Positions 45,148 to 57,181 of a stretch of 64,000 nucleotides of DNA are shown here, in pieces (positions within the stretch are counted from its first letter, which is position 1; each line of letters starts with the position of its first letter). Under the pieces are notes generated by a model that was not told the origin of the DNA, searched no databases, and worked only from the letters and a program-made list of their open reading frames with translations. The position numbers and the translations under genes are program-made. The DNA comes from Desarmillaria ectypa (taxonomy: Eukaryota > Basidiomycota > Agaricomycetes > Agaricales > Physalacriaceae): the NCBI GenBank assembly GCA_030407005.1, contig JAUDYN010000005.1, positions 186,001 to 250,000 on the forward strand, given 5' to 3'.

Positions 45148-47506
45148 CTATGCAATAGTTTCCAGTCTTTCATCTTGCCCTTTGCCCAACGAAGCCCCCT
45201 CGGATTCAGAATGGACGACATCGTCTCCAAAAGATGCTGCGATTTCCTCCAGGGTCTTTCCCTTGGTTCTATGGTCATTATAAAAAGATGTTGATAGAGG
45301 AAGGTCCAAGAACTTACTCTGGAAAGTACACGAATATCCCAACTGTGGCCACGAAGGTTGTCGCAAGAAAGACGTCTGTCAGAATGTCAGTGTCATTCTT
45401 TATGGCTCGAGAAAATGACTTACAGTAGAAGTTCGCACCGATGTTTGCAAAGGCCTACCAAACAAGTAATTCAGCATAAAAAAGAGGCCGAAGTTCACTG
45501 AAAGAAAAAACAAACACTAGGACCTGCTTCTGTGAGAGCAACATTCCATACAAAGTGTGACGTTGATGCTAATCCCATACTGCGGTGCGAATTACAATTC
45601 AACGGACGAAGAATCAAAGAATATGTATACGCACACTTTACTTCGTAAAAAGACAGGGAGAACTTCGACACCATACAGCCAAGTAGTACTATTCAGACCC
45701 AGGTCTTTCGGCGGCAGATTCAGAGGAGGTGACCGATGAATAAAGGCCAAAGGACTCACAATAGATGGTTGTAAACAGATAAATTCCGAGGAGCGCAAAT
45801 CCTTTCCCCACATTATTGTCGGATCCAGCGAAGTAGCGTGTCATCAAAGCGGAGTAAAGGAGATCCACACATAACGCAGATGTGCCCCATCTCAGGAGAT
45901 TTACACGGCCGAATCTGTCTAAAAAATAGATCTGTTTGTGAATTAAAAAACTGTGCATGGACGATGGTAGAATAAATCATAAGCAACGGGGCTCACCGAG
46001 AATACATTCATGATGAGACCTACGGTCCCGTAGACGCCAGCTAGCAAGAGTATAGTTTGACCGGTGATGCCCAAATTCTTGTAGAGCGTTGTTTGGTAGT
46101 AGCCTCAAATTCTGTGTTATAAATCTGACCATTGAAGGAATCAAGGATTAGGAAACTCACCAACAACATTGACTCCAGTCAAGGACGTCATGCTCTGGAC
46201 GGCGACTGAGATGAGAATACGTTTCTTGTACTTTGACCAAGCTTCCGTGAAAGTTTTCACTTCCGTCGACTTCAAATTAGGATGGTAAGAATAAAGTGGC
46301 TTTAAACAACTGCTGAACATACTTTTTCGAAGAGTATTTGTTCTCGCATATCATCAAATTCTTTGTGCAAGTCTGCCTAGAAATGTTATCTCAGCAGCGC
46401 GAAGGACTGAAGACGAATGCCTCTCACACCAGAAAGACCACCGCGAAGTTGAGTGAACACCATACGGGCTTCATCGTCGCGGCCTGAAGTTATGAGCCAT
46501 CTCGGGGACTCCGGGAGAAAGAATTGCAGGCCGAAGAAGAGTATGATTCCCGGTGGGATTTGAAGTGCCAGTGGGAATCGCCACTGAAAAGATGTCGTAG
46601 TGGGTGCGTATCCGCAGGCAAAGCTAATAGAAGGTGATAACGCGATGAGAATACAGAAAATCCCAAAGCTTACCCAACCCAGTTAGCTGACAACTACAAT
46701 GAGAACGACGACTATAGTAAGGCTAAGAGGTCCTTACCAAGGAAAGTACCAAATCCTATCATGTATCCTGAAAGTCCACCAATCAATCCACGAGACGCTG
46801 GAGGCCTAGCATGGAATATGAAGATCGACATATCAGACAGATATGAAACATCAGTACGGACGAAATCTCAGAGTTGTATATAGGAACGGTGCCAATGAGA
46901 CCTCCCCTATAGATGTATGTATTAGCAGATGCAAATCTCAGTGAATCTGTAACCTTCATACACAGCAACGCCAGTCAGTATTCGTCCTACGAGAAACATC
47001 GCATAGTTCTGAGCTGCCGTTTGAATGATCGTTCCTACGGTGACCTATGCCGGACTATTAACGCTGGGATGATAAATGGACAAGACCGTCGGCGTACCAC
47101 CATGCACATCAGCTGCATATATCGTTTCCGACCTAGGTAATCCCCCAAAAGACTTTGTGTTATAGCACCGACAGCTTCGCCAGCGATGTACGTTGCAACT
47201 ATAGCCCCAGTAGCTGCGGCGTTCGGATTTCCCATGTCTATAAATATGTCAACCAAGATGACGAAAGAAGAAGAGAGCTCACAATCTTTGAAGCTCTGAT
47301 GGGCGATGCTCGTGGTGATAATTCCCGTATCATATCTACCGTGCCAGTCAGCCTTAGAAAGTACTCCACTTACCGAGAGGATGAGCCCACCGACCCGAAG
47401 AGAAACGACCCTGTGGAACGTGGATATAAAACTTGACGAGAAAAAACCGCGGGATGGTCATACCTAAGCCTGCGAAGGCCCCAAGCATGACAACATAGCC
47501 CTTCAT
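45148..47506 (-). CDS. MFS sugar transporter (sugar porter family)
   Basis: About ten exons and 12 membrane helices. The N-terminus is MKGYVVMLGAFAGLG at 47506, then YDTGIITTSIAHQSFK. LLGDYLGRKRYMQ carries the D-x-x-G-R-K motif. GGLIGTVPIYNSEIS and RGLIGGLSGYMIGFGTF follow. LPESPRWLITSGRDDEA is the PESPR signature. DRFGRVNLLRWG matches the second D-R-x-G-R motif. GVEVLPVFLRSK corresponds to the E-x-x-P-x-x-x-R-x-K motif. The tail has FPETKGKTLEEIA-type sequence and ends DERLETIA at 45148. All sugar-porter motifs are present, so it should be a functional proton-coupled or facilitative carrier for a sugar or a related polyol or quinate. Lying in the UstYa neighbourhood, it could also export or supply that pathway, but this is speculative. 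A decayed tandem copy lies just downstream. Confidence 0.92.
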
Positions 47507-49116
47507 GTTGCGTGTCGTAAATTACAGTAAGATACCAAAACCAGAACAATTCCTGGGTTACTTTATAGTCCCCTTCATCAACTGAAATCAGACATAACCA
47601 GAAGGTTCTATGGGGTAAAGAACTCGAGAAGCATGCCTCATGACAGGATGACTAGGTCCCATGCCAAAGATTGAGTGGCATGGCGCCGCTTGAAGAGGTC
47701 CGGACTCCTGAAAAAGCGAATGGTGTGATCATGCTGCGGCCATGGTTTGGTGTTGTTCCGGGTTCGATATCGAAACATGCAGAGCTGCCGTCAGCTTTTT
47801 CAAGGGATTAGACCAGTATTGCGCTGCTTGTATCCAAGGTAACCCGTCTGGACTCTGATAAGGTAAACATTGGACGAGCAAGAGACTTTGAAAAAGGCCC
47901 GACCGGGATACAATTGCAAGGTTCTGCGCTGATGTCAATGATGTCTCAACCTCCCCTAGTTCGAGAGCTTGGAGCAAAGGGGCACATCTACGGAACGAAT
48001 GTTTACAACGATAGTAGTGATTCGGATGTTGTGAACGTTGACCAATGACCTACTAGTACGGGGCCTCTAGTACGTTGACGGAACGATCGGGTTACGTGAC
48101 CTTACCGGCCCATCCCATCCCATCCGTTCTGCCTTCTTCCCCTCAACCCCGCCTTTTTTAGACTCTGCAATTCATACAACCGCAGCAAGTGCATAGTAAG
48201 ACGCGGTGGTATCTCTGTATCTCAGGTCTCCCCCTTCCGTCTTGATCCAGGTTCCCTCCTTTTTGAAGCTAATTTTCTCGGGTGTGCCGATACTGAGTGT
48301 GGAATACATGGTATACCTTCTTTCCCCTGACAGCTCTTTTTACTTATTCACCGCCACAACAACTATCTAGTGTCTACAGGTGTCTACTCTGGCATTAAGG
48401 CGTATACTCATTGCTACTCGATTATTTGCCGTTAACGAACGTTTCTGATATTCGACTGCTTACCTGAGTAAACTCGATGACTGATTCAAACAAAGTTCAT
48501 TCAATCTCTTTAAGTCCCTCCGTCAGTTAACAAGATGATTTCGTTGATACGTCGCTTATTCCTTTCTTGTCTCTTAGGATCTCCAATGCTGACTCCGTAC
48601 ACGCGTGCTGCAATGAAAACTTGGTCATGTTCTCGCTTCTGGCCCTCATGTTGGACTACAGATAAGAACGCTTACACGAGACTCGTATTGCGATGGCATG
48701 CTTCCCTTGCGTGCTTTCCTATATGGTAATTCACATGGTGCCGGACATACTTGATGATGTTGTCGGTGGTATTATGTTCTTTGTCGTCAACGCAATTTCG
48801 TCGTGACATGGAGAATCCAGAAGGCATGAGAGTCCAGCAGGACCAGATAACGGGATTCTATCGTCTCCCATGCATTCATCTGTTTAAATGCTTTCGTACA
48901 CACGCCCATGGTTTGTTCAGATGGTCATACATTATAAAAACTTGTGGACCAGCTGCCTATCTTTCCAGTGAGAACTTTCTATCATACAGACTAGCGCGAT
49001 AAGAAAACTTGCTGTGATACGCTAGGGTAGGACTACCACCATGGAGGATATAAATTTGGACCCTTTAGGGCTAACTCTTCCAAGGCGTGTGTACTCAGCC
49101 TTCAACCGGTCTAGGA
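47507..49116. other. Intergenic; no gene recognised
   Basis: A minus frame at 47729-47977 (MLQALELGEVETSLT...) and plus frames at 48535-49002 look moderately protein-like, but none shows a known domain or a consistent splice pattern. Confidence 0.4.
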
Positions 49117-50364
49117 ATGGACGATAGCAGGGAGGACTCGTTTCCCGGGCGTGATGGATACTTCAATTGCATTCTCATTGAGGCGTTGACCCATGGTGAG
49201 TTCTTCGTTCACATCCTAGGCTTCTCCGAACTTTTACTCGCTTTCTTCCAGGAATGTATACCACCTTAGTTATGGTAGCATTCTGGCAAACAGGCGCGGC
49301 GACAGCGTTTGATTATCGTCCTTCGATCTGATTTCGGAAATAGCATCCATGAAGCGCACTTCAGTTCGCGGAGTGATGCGTTGTGTCGTCCTGACTATGT
49401 ACTTTTTGGCGACTTTTCATCTTAGTGTCCGATGGTACTGGGTACGACAAGCCTTCGTGGTAAATGCCAGATCGTCGTCGGATACTTTCTTTACTTTTCT
49501 GGACGAGAAATACTTCTGGGTATGGGTCGCAAGTGGAACGGCTTTTAGCATTAACTCGTTTATTGCAGATATTGTTCTTGTTCGTGGATTTACTACGTCT
49601 TCTTTCTCTCCCTGATCGATCTAATTTCACTGTAGATATGGAGATGTTGGATAATCTGGAGTCGAAACTGGAAGGTCATTATTTTGCCTATCCTTTGTAC
49701 GATCACGGGCACAAGTATGTCGCTCCATTGTCCTGTGTTGACGATATGCTGCTAAATTATTTTGACTTTGAGTTTTCAGCGGATTGTTCCTCTATCAAGA
49801 AACCTACGTTTCTACCACCGTAGAAGATGTCTCGGCGTGGGGCGGGTCTGTCAACTGGGGCGTCCCATACTTCACCACGTCCCTCGCTACGACACTGATG
49901 TGCACGATGCTCATCATATATCGACTTTGGACGGTTGGAAGAACCACAAGCCCGATATCGCAGGGCTTCAAAACATACAAAAGCGTTATCGAGATATTGA
50001 TTCAATCAGCAGCCCTATATTCTGTTACTATGATTCTCTTCCTTGCGTTCTTTATGCAGAACGATATCAAGAGTATGTATCCGCTACCTATCCTAGATTC
50101 CATGACCGTGCGTGTGCTTCTTATTGCTCTTTGCGTGTTATGTGTACTAATGCTCCCCGCTAGGGTATGGTCCCGACTTCGATTATGATTCGAGTCGCTG
50201 CCGGCTGGTCCCATCCACAGCTTAGCAGAGATGCAGGGTCGGTGTCCTTACAGCTGACGCCCACTCGTCATCCCGGCACTTTGTCCACTTTACCCGACAT
50301 GACAATTTCCGAGTCCGGTTCAGATCTAGATGAGCAGAAACTGGATTCTACTGATCATGTATAA
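49117..50364 (+). CDS. Basidiomycete seven-helix membrane protein
   Basis: Spliced gene starting MDDSREDSFPGRDGYFNCIL. Hydrophobic helices follow: MYTTLVMVAFWQTGA (after an intron ending TTCCAG), VVLTMYFLATFHLSV, WVWVASGTAFSINSFIADIV, VPYFTTSLATTLMCTMLIIYRLW, EILIQSAALYSVTMILFLAFF and MTVRVLLIALCVLCVLML. The hydrophilic tail contains VPTSIMIRVAAGWSHP and ends LDSTDHV. The ASGTAFSINSFIAD, CTMLIIYR and IxxRVAAG segments recur in a large agaricomycete family of putative seven-transmembrane proteins of unknown function. No catalytic motif. A receptor or sensor role is only a guess. It converges on the P450 gene with 126 bases between stops. Confidence 0.8.
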
Positions 50365-50490
50365 CTGTCGTTAGGGACATAATCATATTCTTGCACGCCA
50401 TTGATTGATCTAGACTGTACTTACAAACAAAATCTTATATAAGGAGTGGATATGAAAGACATGGATAATAGGACACAATCATTCGAATGA

Positions 50491-52805
50491 TCATTCATCC
50501 CTCGCCGCCAGCTTAACCTTCAGACGTAGCTGAGATCCTTTCTCAATCTGTCCTTCAACCGTCGGGGTCATAATAAATGTCGACTCTCTCCTAACCTTCT
50601 CGTTATCGTCGAGCGAGAACTCAAAGGTTCTCAAAAGTTCAATCATGAATGCATGTAATTCCATAACGCTGACAAGATATGAGCACGCTTCCGTAAAGGT
50701 TCAAAGAACGCCAACGTACGCGAATCGCCACCCAATACACGATCGGGATCCACCAGAAAATGTAAACCTTGGTCGCGTTGAATTTAGAAACAGTGACAAT
50801 CAAAGGATATCTTACAGGCTCGCATAAACGCCCAAAGCTGACTTCGTGTTTGGGACCGTATCACGCAACCACCGATCAGGATTGAAGACGTCCGCATCGT
50901 CGCCAAAGATTTCCTTGTTCCTATTCAAGTGCTTCATCAATACATGATTCTGAAGAAAGATGAGAAAGGGTGAGGTCAACCTGTTGTATGCTGCAATAGA
51001 AGCAATAATCTGGGTCCCTTTTGGGATCGGTAGCTCATGTAAGACTTTCCCCGAAGTAGTGGTGATAGGTGTGCTCAACGGAAGCACGTCATCTTGGTAG
51101 GCATATCTGAAAATATCATACACTACGGGATGGTAGCGGAATGTCTCCTTCATGTTTCTCGTTAGTAAAGCGAATAAATATCATATAAACGAAAAATTAA
51201 CCTTGACCATTGCCGATAGGTAAGGCATCAACTCTAGATCAGCTGGTAAGAAACTGCTATCACCACGTTCGCGGACGACCCGCTCCATAGCGCGTATTTC
51301 TTTACGAAGTCTTTCTTGCATCTCGGGCTTTCTGCACATCTCCAGAAGCGCAAAGGATATGGAGTTAGCTGTCGTTTCATGGCCGGCGAGGATGATTGTG
51401 CTGATGCAGAGAACGGGTTGAAAAAGAAATTCCACTGTATAATCAAGAAAACCTACTTCATCTGAGCTAGTAACTCCTTTTGCTCCAATCGTTTTTGGGG
51501 GTTTTCAGAAGCATTGGCTTTGACCAGCATGCTCATGATATCCCTGCGGCCATTCCCCTCGAGCACGGCTTTGGACTTCTCCGTGACAAGGTCTTTGGCG
51601 AGTACGGTGGTCAGCTTGTTCGTCTTCTGTGCGTGAGCGAGACGTGGGGATCTGGAATTGTCCATGATAAATCCCGCGAGGTCGTATGGGAGGTTATCCA
51701 TGATAGAGAGGGACAGGATCGCAGGTTTGCTTGGGAGACCGAAAGTGTCGAACCTGAAGTGGCAGCAGTCTCATCAACTGGGAGACGCGATAAAAAGAGA
51801 AAGGGTGGGAATTACATTAAGTTGGTGTAGGCTTTCACGAGGGGGTTATCCAGACTATCCAGAGCTCCAAATTGGTAGTCAAATGCGGCTGTGAAATGCG
51901 ATAAGTAAATATAACGCGACGATAGGTCGTGCCCTGTTCATTCACCTTCACCGATAGCATCTAAAGCTGCGCGAGAAACCCAAGACGTTACATCAATGAC
52001 AATTGACTGGCCACTGTTAAGCGCCATGATATCCTTCCACTTTTGAGCCATCTAGAAAGAAGGCGTGAATATTTGTTGTGAAAGAGTCGTGTAAGCACAA
52101 GTTAACCTTCTCAGCGCAAGCAAAGAATATCGGGAAGAATGATTTAGATTGGGGGCCGCCGAATCCAGGGAGCATGACTTTTCGGTGACGTTTATGGTCG
52201 TCACCTAAATATCCAAGGAAAAGCTTAAGTAATACATATACATATATATTGACGAAAAGAACTTGCCATCCACAGCCGTGAGTCCTGGACCAAGCACTAT
52301 ATGTGATAGCTGACGTCGTCCGGTTACTTTGGGGAACCTATAACTCGCCGTGTGATAGATATATTGAAGTGCTTTGGGATCCGAGACGAAGAGACGGTCT
52401 TCCTGGGAAATATTAATTTAAACGGTGGGGTTGTACAGTAAAAACCAGTTCTTACTCCCAAAGGCGCGCGCACGCGGAAGACATCTCCATACATCGCCTG
52501 CCATCTGAAGTCGACCTGCAAAAGTTGAGGGGAGGAAGACAGGAATTACAAACGACGCATACTTCGCCGGCTTGTGCTTGTAGAAGCTCCGGTAAGTTTC
52601 CTGGTAAGGCGACCGATTAGCTTACTATACATGCAAAGGCATGGAATAGCGATTTACCATATAAAAATGATTTGGATACAGGTCCCGGAATGTGAGAAAT
52701 AGAGATGCGCGACCACTGTTTATATGTGAAATAGATAGTGGTAAAAATGATGATGAGGAGGATTTCTGCGAACATGACTATGAGGAAACTGGTAGTCCAT
52801 CTCAT
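50491..52805 (-). CDS. Cytochrome P450 monooxygenase
   Basis: About twelve short introns. The N-terminal membrane anchor is SFLIVMFAEILLIIIFTTIYF, followed by the proline hinge ISHIPGP. DFRWQAMYGDVFRV and KVMLPGFGGPQSKSFFPIFF follow. The I-helix motif is AGHETTANSISFAL. The K-helix ExxR is KETFRYHPVVYDIFR. The DPDRW-like NPDRWL segment follows. The haem loop FSGGSRSCIGWRFA is completed by splicing near 50750-50780, with the Cys ligand present. The protein ends VKLAARDE at 50491. Length is about 530 residues. It should be an ER-bound haem oxygenase using a P450 reductase. The substrate is unknown; in this neighbourhood a role in tailoring a secondary metabolite is possible. No damaged motif was seen, so it looks functional. 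Confidence 0.96.
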
Positions 52806-54214
52806 AGAATCCTGAAGGGACCTTTAAAAGGGCCTCCAAGGGGCCGTTCCATCACGGAGAAGCCTGGGTTTGAATAAGACAGTATACATGATGCAGGTAA
52901 TAGAGATGATGTCGAGGGAATATCTGACCCCGTATTGATAATACAGAGGTCCAAATTCGTCGCGTGTGACAGGACCGAGGGAATAATGACTGCTTCGACC
53001 TGTGTCAATCTCACGTGGACAGTAAAATAACGGCAATACCCTCGCCCGTAATGGTACTAACTCCGTCCGATTGACGAGGGTTTCAATAAGAGTGCTATGA
53101 TTACTATTGGGATGGATACCGTTTATCCTAGGCAAAACGGCAGAGCGGTTAATTGGAGGGTAATGAGGAGTTAGACGCCTCAGGAAGACTGCGGGAATGT
53201 ACTCACGGTGGACCCTTCGGTTGCTTTCCATGAAAATGGGACGTGGCTTCCTGCGAGATGAAAATAGAAGTCGCATGCTCCCCTCAAGAGAATGCCGCTC
53301 AATGGTATAAGCAAAAATTGTAGGTCACAGTTCTGACCAAAAGACCCGGAGCTTGTCGAAGCACATTGACGTAGGCTGAGTGCTTAAACGTAAGTAACGC
53401 GAATACTGAGTGTTTAAACGGCAGTGCATATCGAGTCGCAAGATGTCAAGGAGAACATAATGCTAGCAATCCAAACATCGATATGTAGCAGATTCAAAGC
53501 AAAGAAAAAGATAAATGATTCAGTGAACTGGGCAAGAAAAGACAAACCGCAAAAAATAACACTGACCTGACACCCGAAAATGTGACCATGAGTCGGCACT
53601 TTCGGGCCGAAACTTTCCGAGATCGTTCCACCGAACCTCAACGCGAGGAAATTACCTTCCTTTCTGCACTCTTACAGATAACTGTCCATGGCGGGACCTA
53701 CAAATAGAATACCGCTTCTCTAAAAAGAGGGGCGTTCTGTTCCTTTGAGCTCCTTATGGTTCCGTTATTATCGTTGAGCGTCTTTGCTCTCTTTTTGGTC
53801 CGAGAGGTGAGCTTCCTTGGGCATTGCTGCTGCGTATTCTCATCGGCCCGTAATATTGCTATAGCGCTCGCACCTCCCACTGCAGCCATATCGATATATG
53901 CCCCGACAGCCAACGTCACTGTAACAGTGTTGATACCATACCAGTAACCACCCATTTTCGCATGTTTACTGCTTGGCCCAAAAGAAAAGGAAGGATTGAC
54001 ATTACTACGACGTCTTAGCGCTGCAGCTCGTATCGTTTTATGGCCAGTGACTCCTCCCACTTGAGCACACGCAGGTCCTACCAGTGGCACCGACAAAGCC
54101 GTCAAGCTTCATTGTTCGTCCCTCTGTGCCACCTCAACGCCTTTGTCTTGCTTTTGTCTCTTTATAAACCGGTGATATCGTCCTACGCTGCTATTCTGTA
54201 CTTCCATCTGGTGC
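52806..54214. other. Intergenic; no gene recognised
   Basis: Minus frames at 52824-53276 and 53698-54105 are open for 135-150 codons, and the latter has a hydrophobic stretch. Neither shows a known domain; they are left unassigned. Confidence 0.4.
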
Positions 54215-56013
54215 ATGCCTTCTCATCAAACCTCTTCGCCCAACCTGAAGGTACCTTGTATCCCTTACCCATCCATACTCAGCGATCTCACTCATCCATA
54301 GGATGCCGTCAGGCTTGGATCGATCACAGCAATCCAGTCTATCCCAGCCGCACTCGTCTATACAGCATACGCCCCAATCCTTGCCACCCACCTTTCAAGC
54401 GATAAAATACCCAGTCAACTGCCGGAACAAACCTCTGGTTCGCCATCTTGTCGACCTATAATCATTGCCTTTGAGTGCCTCCTTTCTCTGGATCGAGGTC
54501 TTCAGGTGATTACCACCACAGGCCAAGAGAGACTGATATCATCTATCATATTACCACTCTGGCCGGACGTCCATGCGTGGTCGCTCTTTCTCTTACGATG
54601 GATCCAATCCTTGGACAAGGAGGAGCGCCAAAAGGTCTTTCAATGTGGATGCTGCTGCTATCAAACTAATATCATCACCGGCGTCCTCTCCCTCCTCATC
54701 GGCCTGACTGAGTTTGCTGAATCCCGCCCTTTCGTCACGTCCTCTCGCGCGCTTTTCCTCGTGGCTCTAGAGCTGTGGCCCTCCACAGCTGACAGATCCC
54801 CTGGGTGGACAGACTTCTCTTGTATATGCGACTTTCTCTGCGTGTGTTTGTATGGACAAAACGACATCAACGCGCCCGGCGTATTTCCATACGCTGCTAT
54901 CATACAGGAGCTCGAAAGTAGCGCTATGGACACTGCACGAATGCATCTTACGTGTCTTCTCCTCGAGGCACATCGACCCGAGCTGAACGTTGTCAATCTC
55001 GACACGCAATATACATTGATGACTTGCCTTACCGCCGCTTCACCGACATTACGTAGGGCATACCTAGACCACAGCGCCGTTCGCTGGACGGGATTTGTCT
55101 TATCTCGCCTCACATCCCAAGAGCCTGCCTGCGCTCCTCGCATGCTGATACACGTCCAAAGATGCATGATGGCTAGCGCTCTGTTTCTCATCGAGCATGT
55201 CTGGGGTGACTTGCGCCGCATGGCATCAACTGTGATACGATCTGCGCTCAGAGGCGAGCAACTCCTTTCGAAGATGCAGGATATCCAAGGATACGCGAGT
55301 CATACAGGGGGGTACTTTTCGCAGCTTCTGCATGAGATGGCCAAGTATACTGTCTTTCGGTCGGCGTTGCAACGCATCGAAGAAGGGATAAGATCTACGG
55401 AACGGAAGAAGCTCGATGTCGGGATTGCTCAAGGGGACGTGTTTAAAGCGTGGAATCGTCTGAAGGATATCGTGGAAGAGAGGACTGCACTGGAGCAGGA
55501 GCATGTCCGGGAAGGTAAACGTTGCTCTAATATTTCGGTTGGTCCAACTTTTTCTGCTTCGGTAGAGTACTATCTCTCTGACTCCGGCACCTCTGTCAGT
55601 GCGCAACTACCATCCATGGGACCCAGTACCAAGTCTGCTCAGGATGTAGGTACCCGGTAAACTACTCCGTGGACTGCCAGAGAGAAGACTGGCCGGAACA
55701 CAAGCTTGGATGTCGTTTACCAGCGCGTTCTGCGGTTGACGAGCAGTTCATCTCGTTCCTCGCCAGGCGGGCGGCCAGGAACTTTCAGGGCGGTATACGC
55801 GCCAAGATCGACTATCGGACCGTACCGCCAACTTGTACTGTGCTAGGAGGTGACGACTTCCGAGACTGGGAGGGTATGGAAGATATTTGTAGTAGAGTCC
55901 CCCATGCGGTGGTGAACCTCCTTCATGTTTTGACTCCCGGCCATGATGATGCCGGTGTTGGGCGGATCCTGGCGGATGTTCCTTCCTTGAGGGTGGGGGT
56001 AATGCTACACTGA
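54215..56013 (+). CDS. MYND-type zinc-finger protein
   Basis: Three exons. Exon 1 (ATG 54215) gives MPSHQTSSPNLK and ends at 54250. A 51-base intron ending CCATAG leads into DAVRLGSITAIQSIPAALVY. The long second exon is helical, with WPDVHAWSLFLLRWI typical of agaricomycete MYND proteins, and ends near EHVREG with donor GTAAAC. After the next intron (acceptor CTGTCAG) the finger reads VCSGCRYPVNYSVDCQRED, followed by WPEHKLGC. A C-terminal stretch of about 100 residues ends VGVMLH. Total about 560 residues. MYND fingers mediate protein contacts. These fungal proteins with a long helical N-terminal region have no assigned function and no SET domain is present. The chosen start requires splicing; an unspliced start would lose the family's N-terminal region. 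Confidence 0.87.
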
Positions 56014-56478
56014 TAGTACGTATGCGGGCTGGTTGTCTGTAATCAGCCAGATAACGTCGTACACTGAATAGATCTCCTTTTACCTACTGAATATGTACTG
56101 ATGAATACATCCCTTGTTCCGTGGAAGAACCCACTAGCAAGCGAACCTGTGTCTCGCGTGTACCCTTTCCCGGTGGCCCAAGCTCTCCATTGTGGAATAA
56201 ATGATGTATACTTGCGTCCGGCGTACCCGTGCTGTGTAATGATGATGATGATGATGATGATGATGATGCTCCGAAGTTCTCGAAAGCTCCAGGTCAGAGA
56301 GGTCCAGACTCGCGTCAGGTAACGGTCACGTGATTTAAGTGACCTACCGCTTCGAAACCGGCCAATAAGTAGGTCTTGCGTATCTTAGCACAATCCAGGG
56401 TGGCAAGACTCGCAGAATACTTGACCGCACACAATATGGCGGGAAGGGTGGAGCTGACGGTCTTGGGAACTATTCAAA
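56014..56478. repeat. Spacer with (ATG)10 microsatellite
   Basis: A perfect (ATG)10 tract lies at 56239-56268 between the MYND gene and the sHSP promoter. A shorter GAT-rich tract occurs downstream of the same sHSP gene near 57305-57336. Confidence 0.8.
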
Positions 56479-56496
56479 GAAAGTTCGAGAACGTTC
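56479..56496 (+). promoter_or_regulatory. Perfect four-unit heat-shock element
   Basis: The bases read GAA-ag-TTC-ga-GAA-cg-TTC with exact 5-base spacing, the ideal Hsf1 site. A second two-unit site (GAAAGTTC) lies at 56541-56548. TATAAAAG follows at 56568-56575, 47 bases before the ATG. Confidence 0.9.
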
Positions 56497-56621
56497 TCCC
56501 GCTTGCACGGTGTCTCACGGTGTATTGGTCACCTGCAGCGGAAAGTTCGAGTTTAAATAGCTAGGAATATAAAAGAGCCCCATATCACCAGTACTACAAT
56601 CACCCAAACATTGAAGCGACG

Positions 56622-57181
56622 ATGTCTGTCTACTACTACGAGCCCTTTTACAACTTTGACCGTCTCCTTGACACCTTTGGCAGTCGTCCCATAGGACAAC
56701 AGCTGACAACGTCCACCGACCCTACGATGTCCGTGTTCAGGCCAAAGTAAGTGGTCCTCATCATTATGACATCATCTAAATTCTGACTACATCGTTCCTG
56801 TAGAATGGACCTGCACGAAGACTCGGTCAAGAACAACGTAACCGCCACCTTCGAACTGCCCGGCCTCAAGAAAGAGGACGTGCAGATCGACGTGCACGAT
56901 GGCCGTCTCACTATCTCTGGCGAGAGCAAGGTGTCCTCTGAGTACGAAGAGGAAGGTTATGCTGTTCGTGAGCGCAAGTGCGGCAAGTTTTCTAGGATGT
57001 TGAGGCTTCCTCAGGGAGTCAAGGTAAGTCATCATGATCATTTTTTTTTTCAAGGATAGGTCCGTTGACTAGAGTTTTACAGGAGGAGGAAATCAAAGCT
57101 TCCATTGAAAATGGCCTGTTGACGGTGACGTTCCCCAAGGCAGCACCTGAGACGGCGCCGAAGAAGATTACGATTTCCTGA
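56622..57181 (+). CDS. Small heat-shock protein (HSP20), intact copy
   Basis: Three exons. Exon 1 is MSVYYYEPFYNFDRLLDTFG onward to SVFRPK. Exon 2 starts MDLHEDSVKNNVTATFELPG, then LKKEDVQIDVHDGRLTISGE, EYEEEGYAVRERKCGKFSR and MLRLPQGVK. Exon 3 starts EEEIKASIENGLLTVTFPKA and ends KKITIS. The alpha-crystallin domain and the G-L-L-T-V signature are complete, and the I-x-I-like tail (ITI) is present. The product is about 147 residues, a cytosolic holdase chaperone. The promoter has the best heat-shock element in the window, so strong heat induction is expected. Its upstream sequence resembles that of the copy at 14.3 kb (shared TTCTCGAAAGCTC and GAAAGTTCGAG blocks), so duplication included the promoter. 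Confidence 0.95.

Noticed and set aside
52824..53276. Possible extra N-terminal exons for the P450
   Set aside because: The P450 already has a proper membrane anchor and proline hinge from 52805; this frame does not resemble a P450.
53698..54105. 135-codon minus frame with a hydrophobic segment
   Set aside because: No recognisable family, no splice partners, Ala/Thr/Arg composition not convincing.
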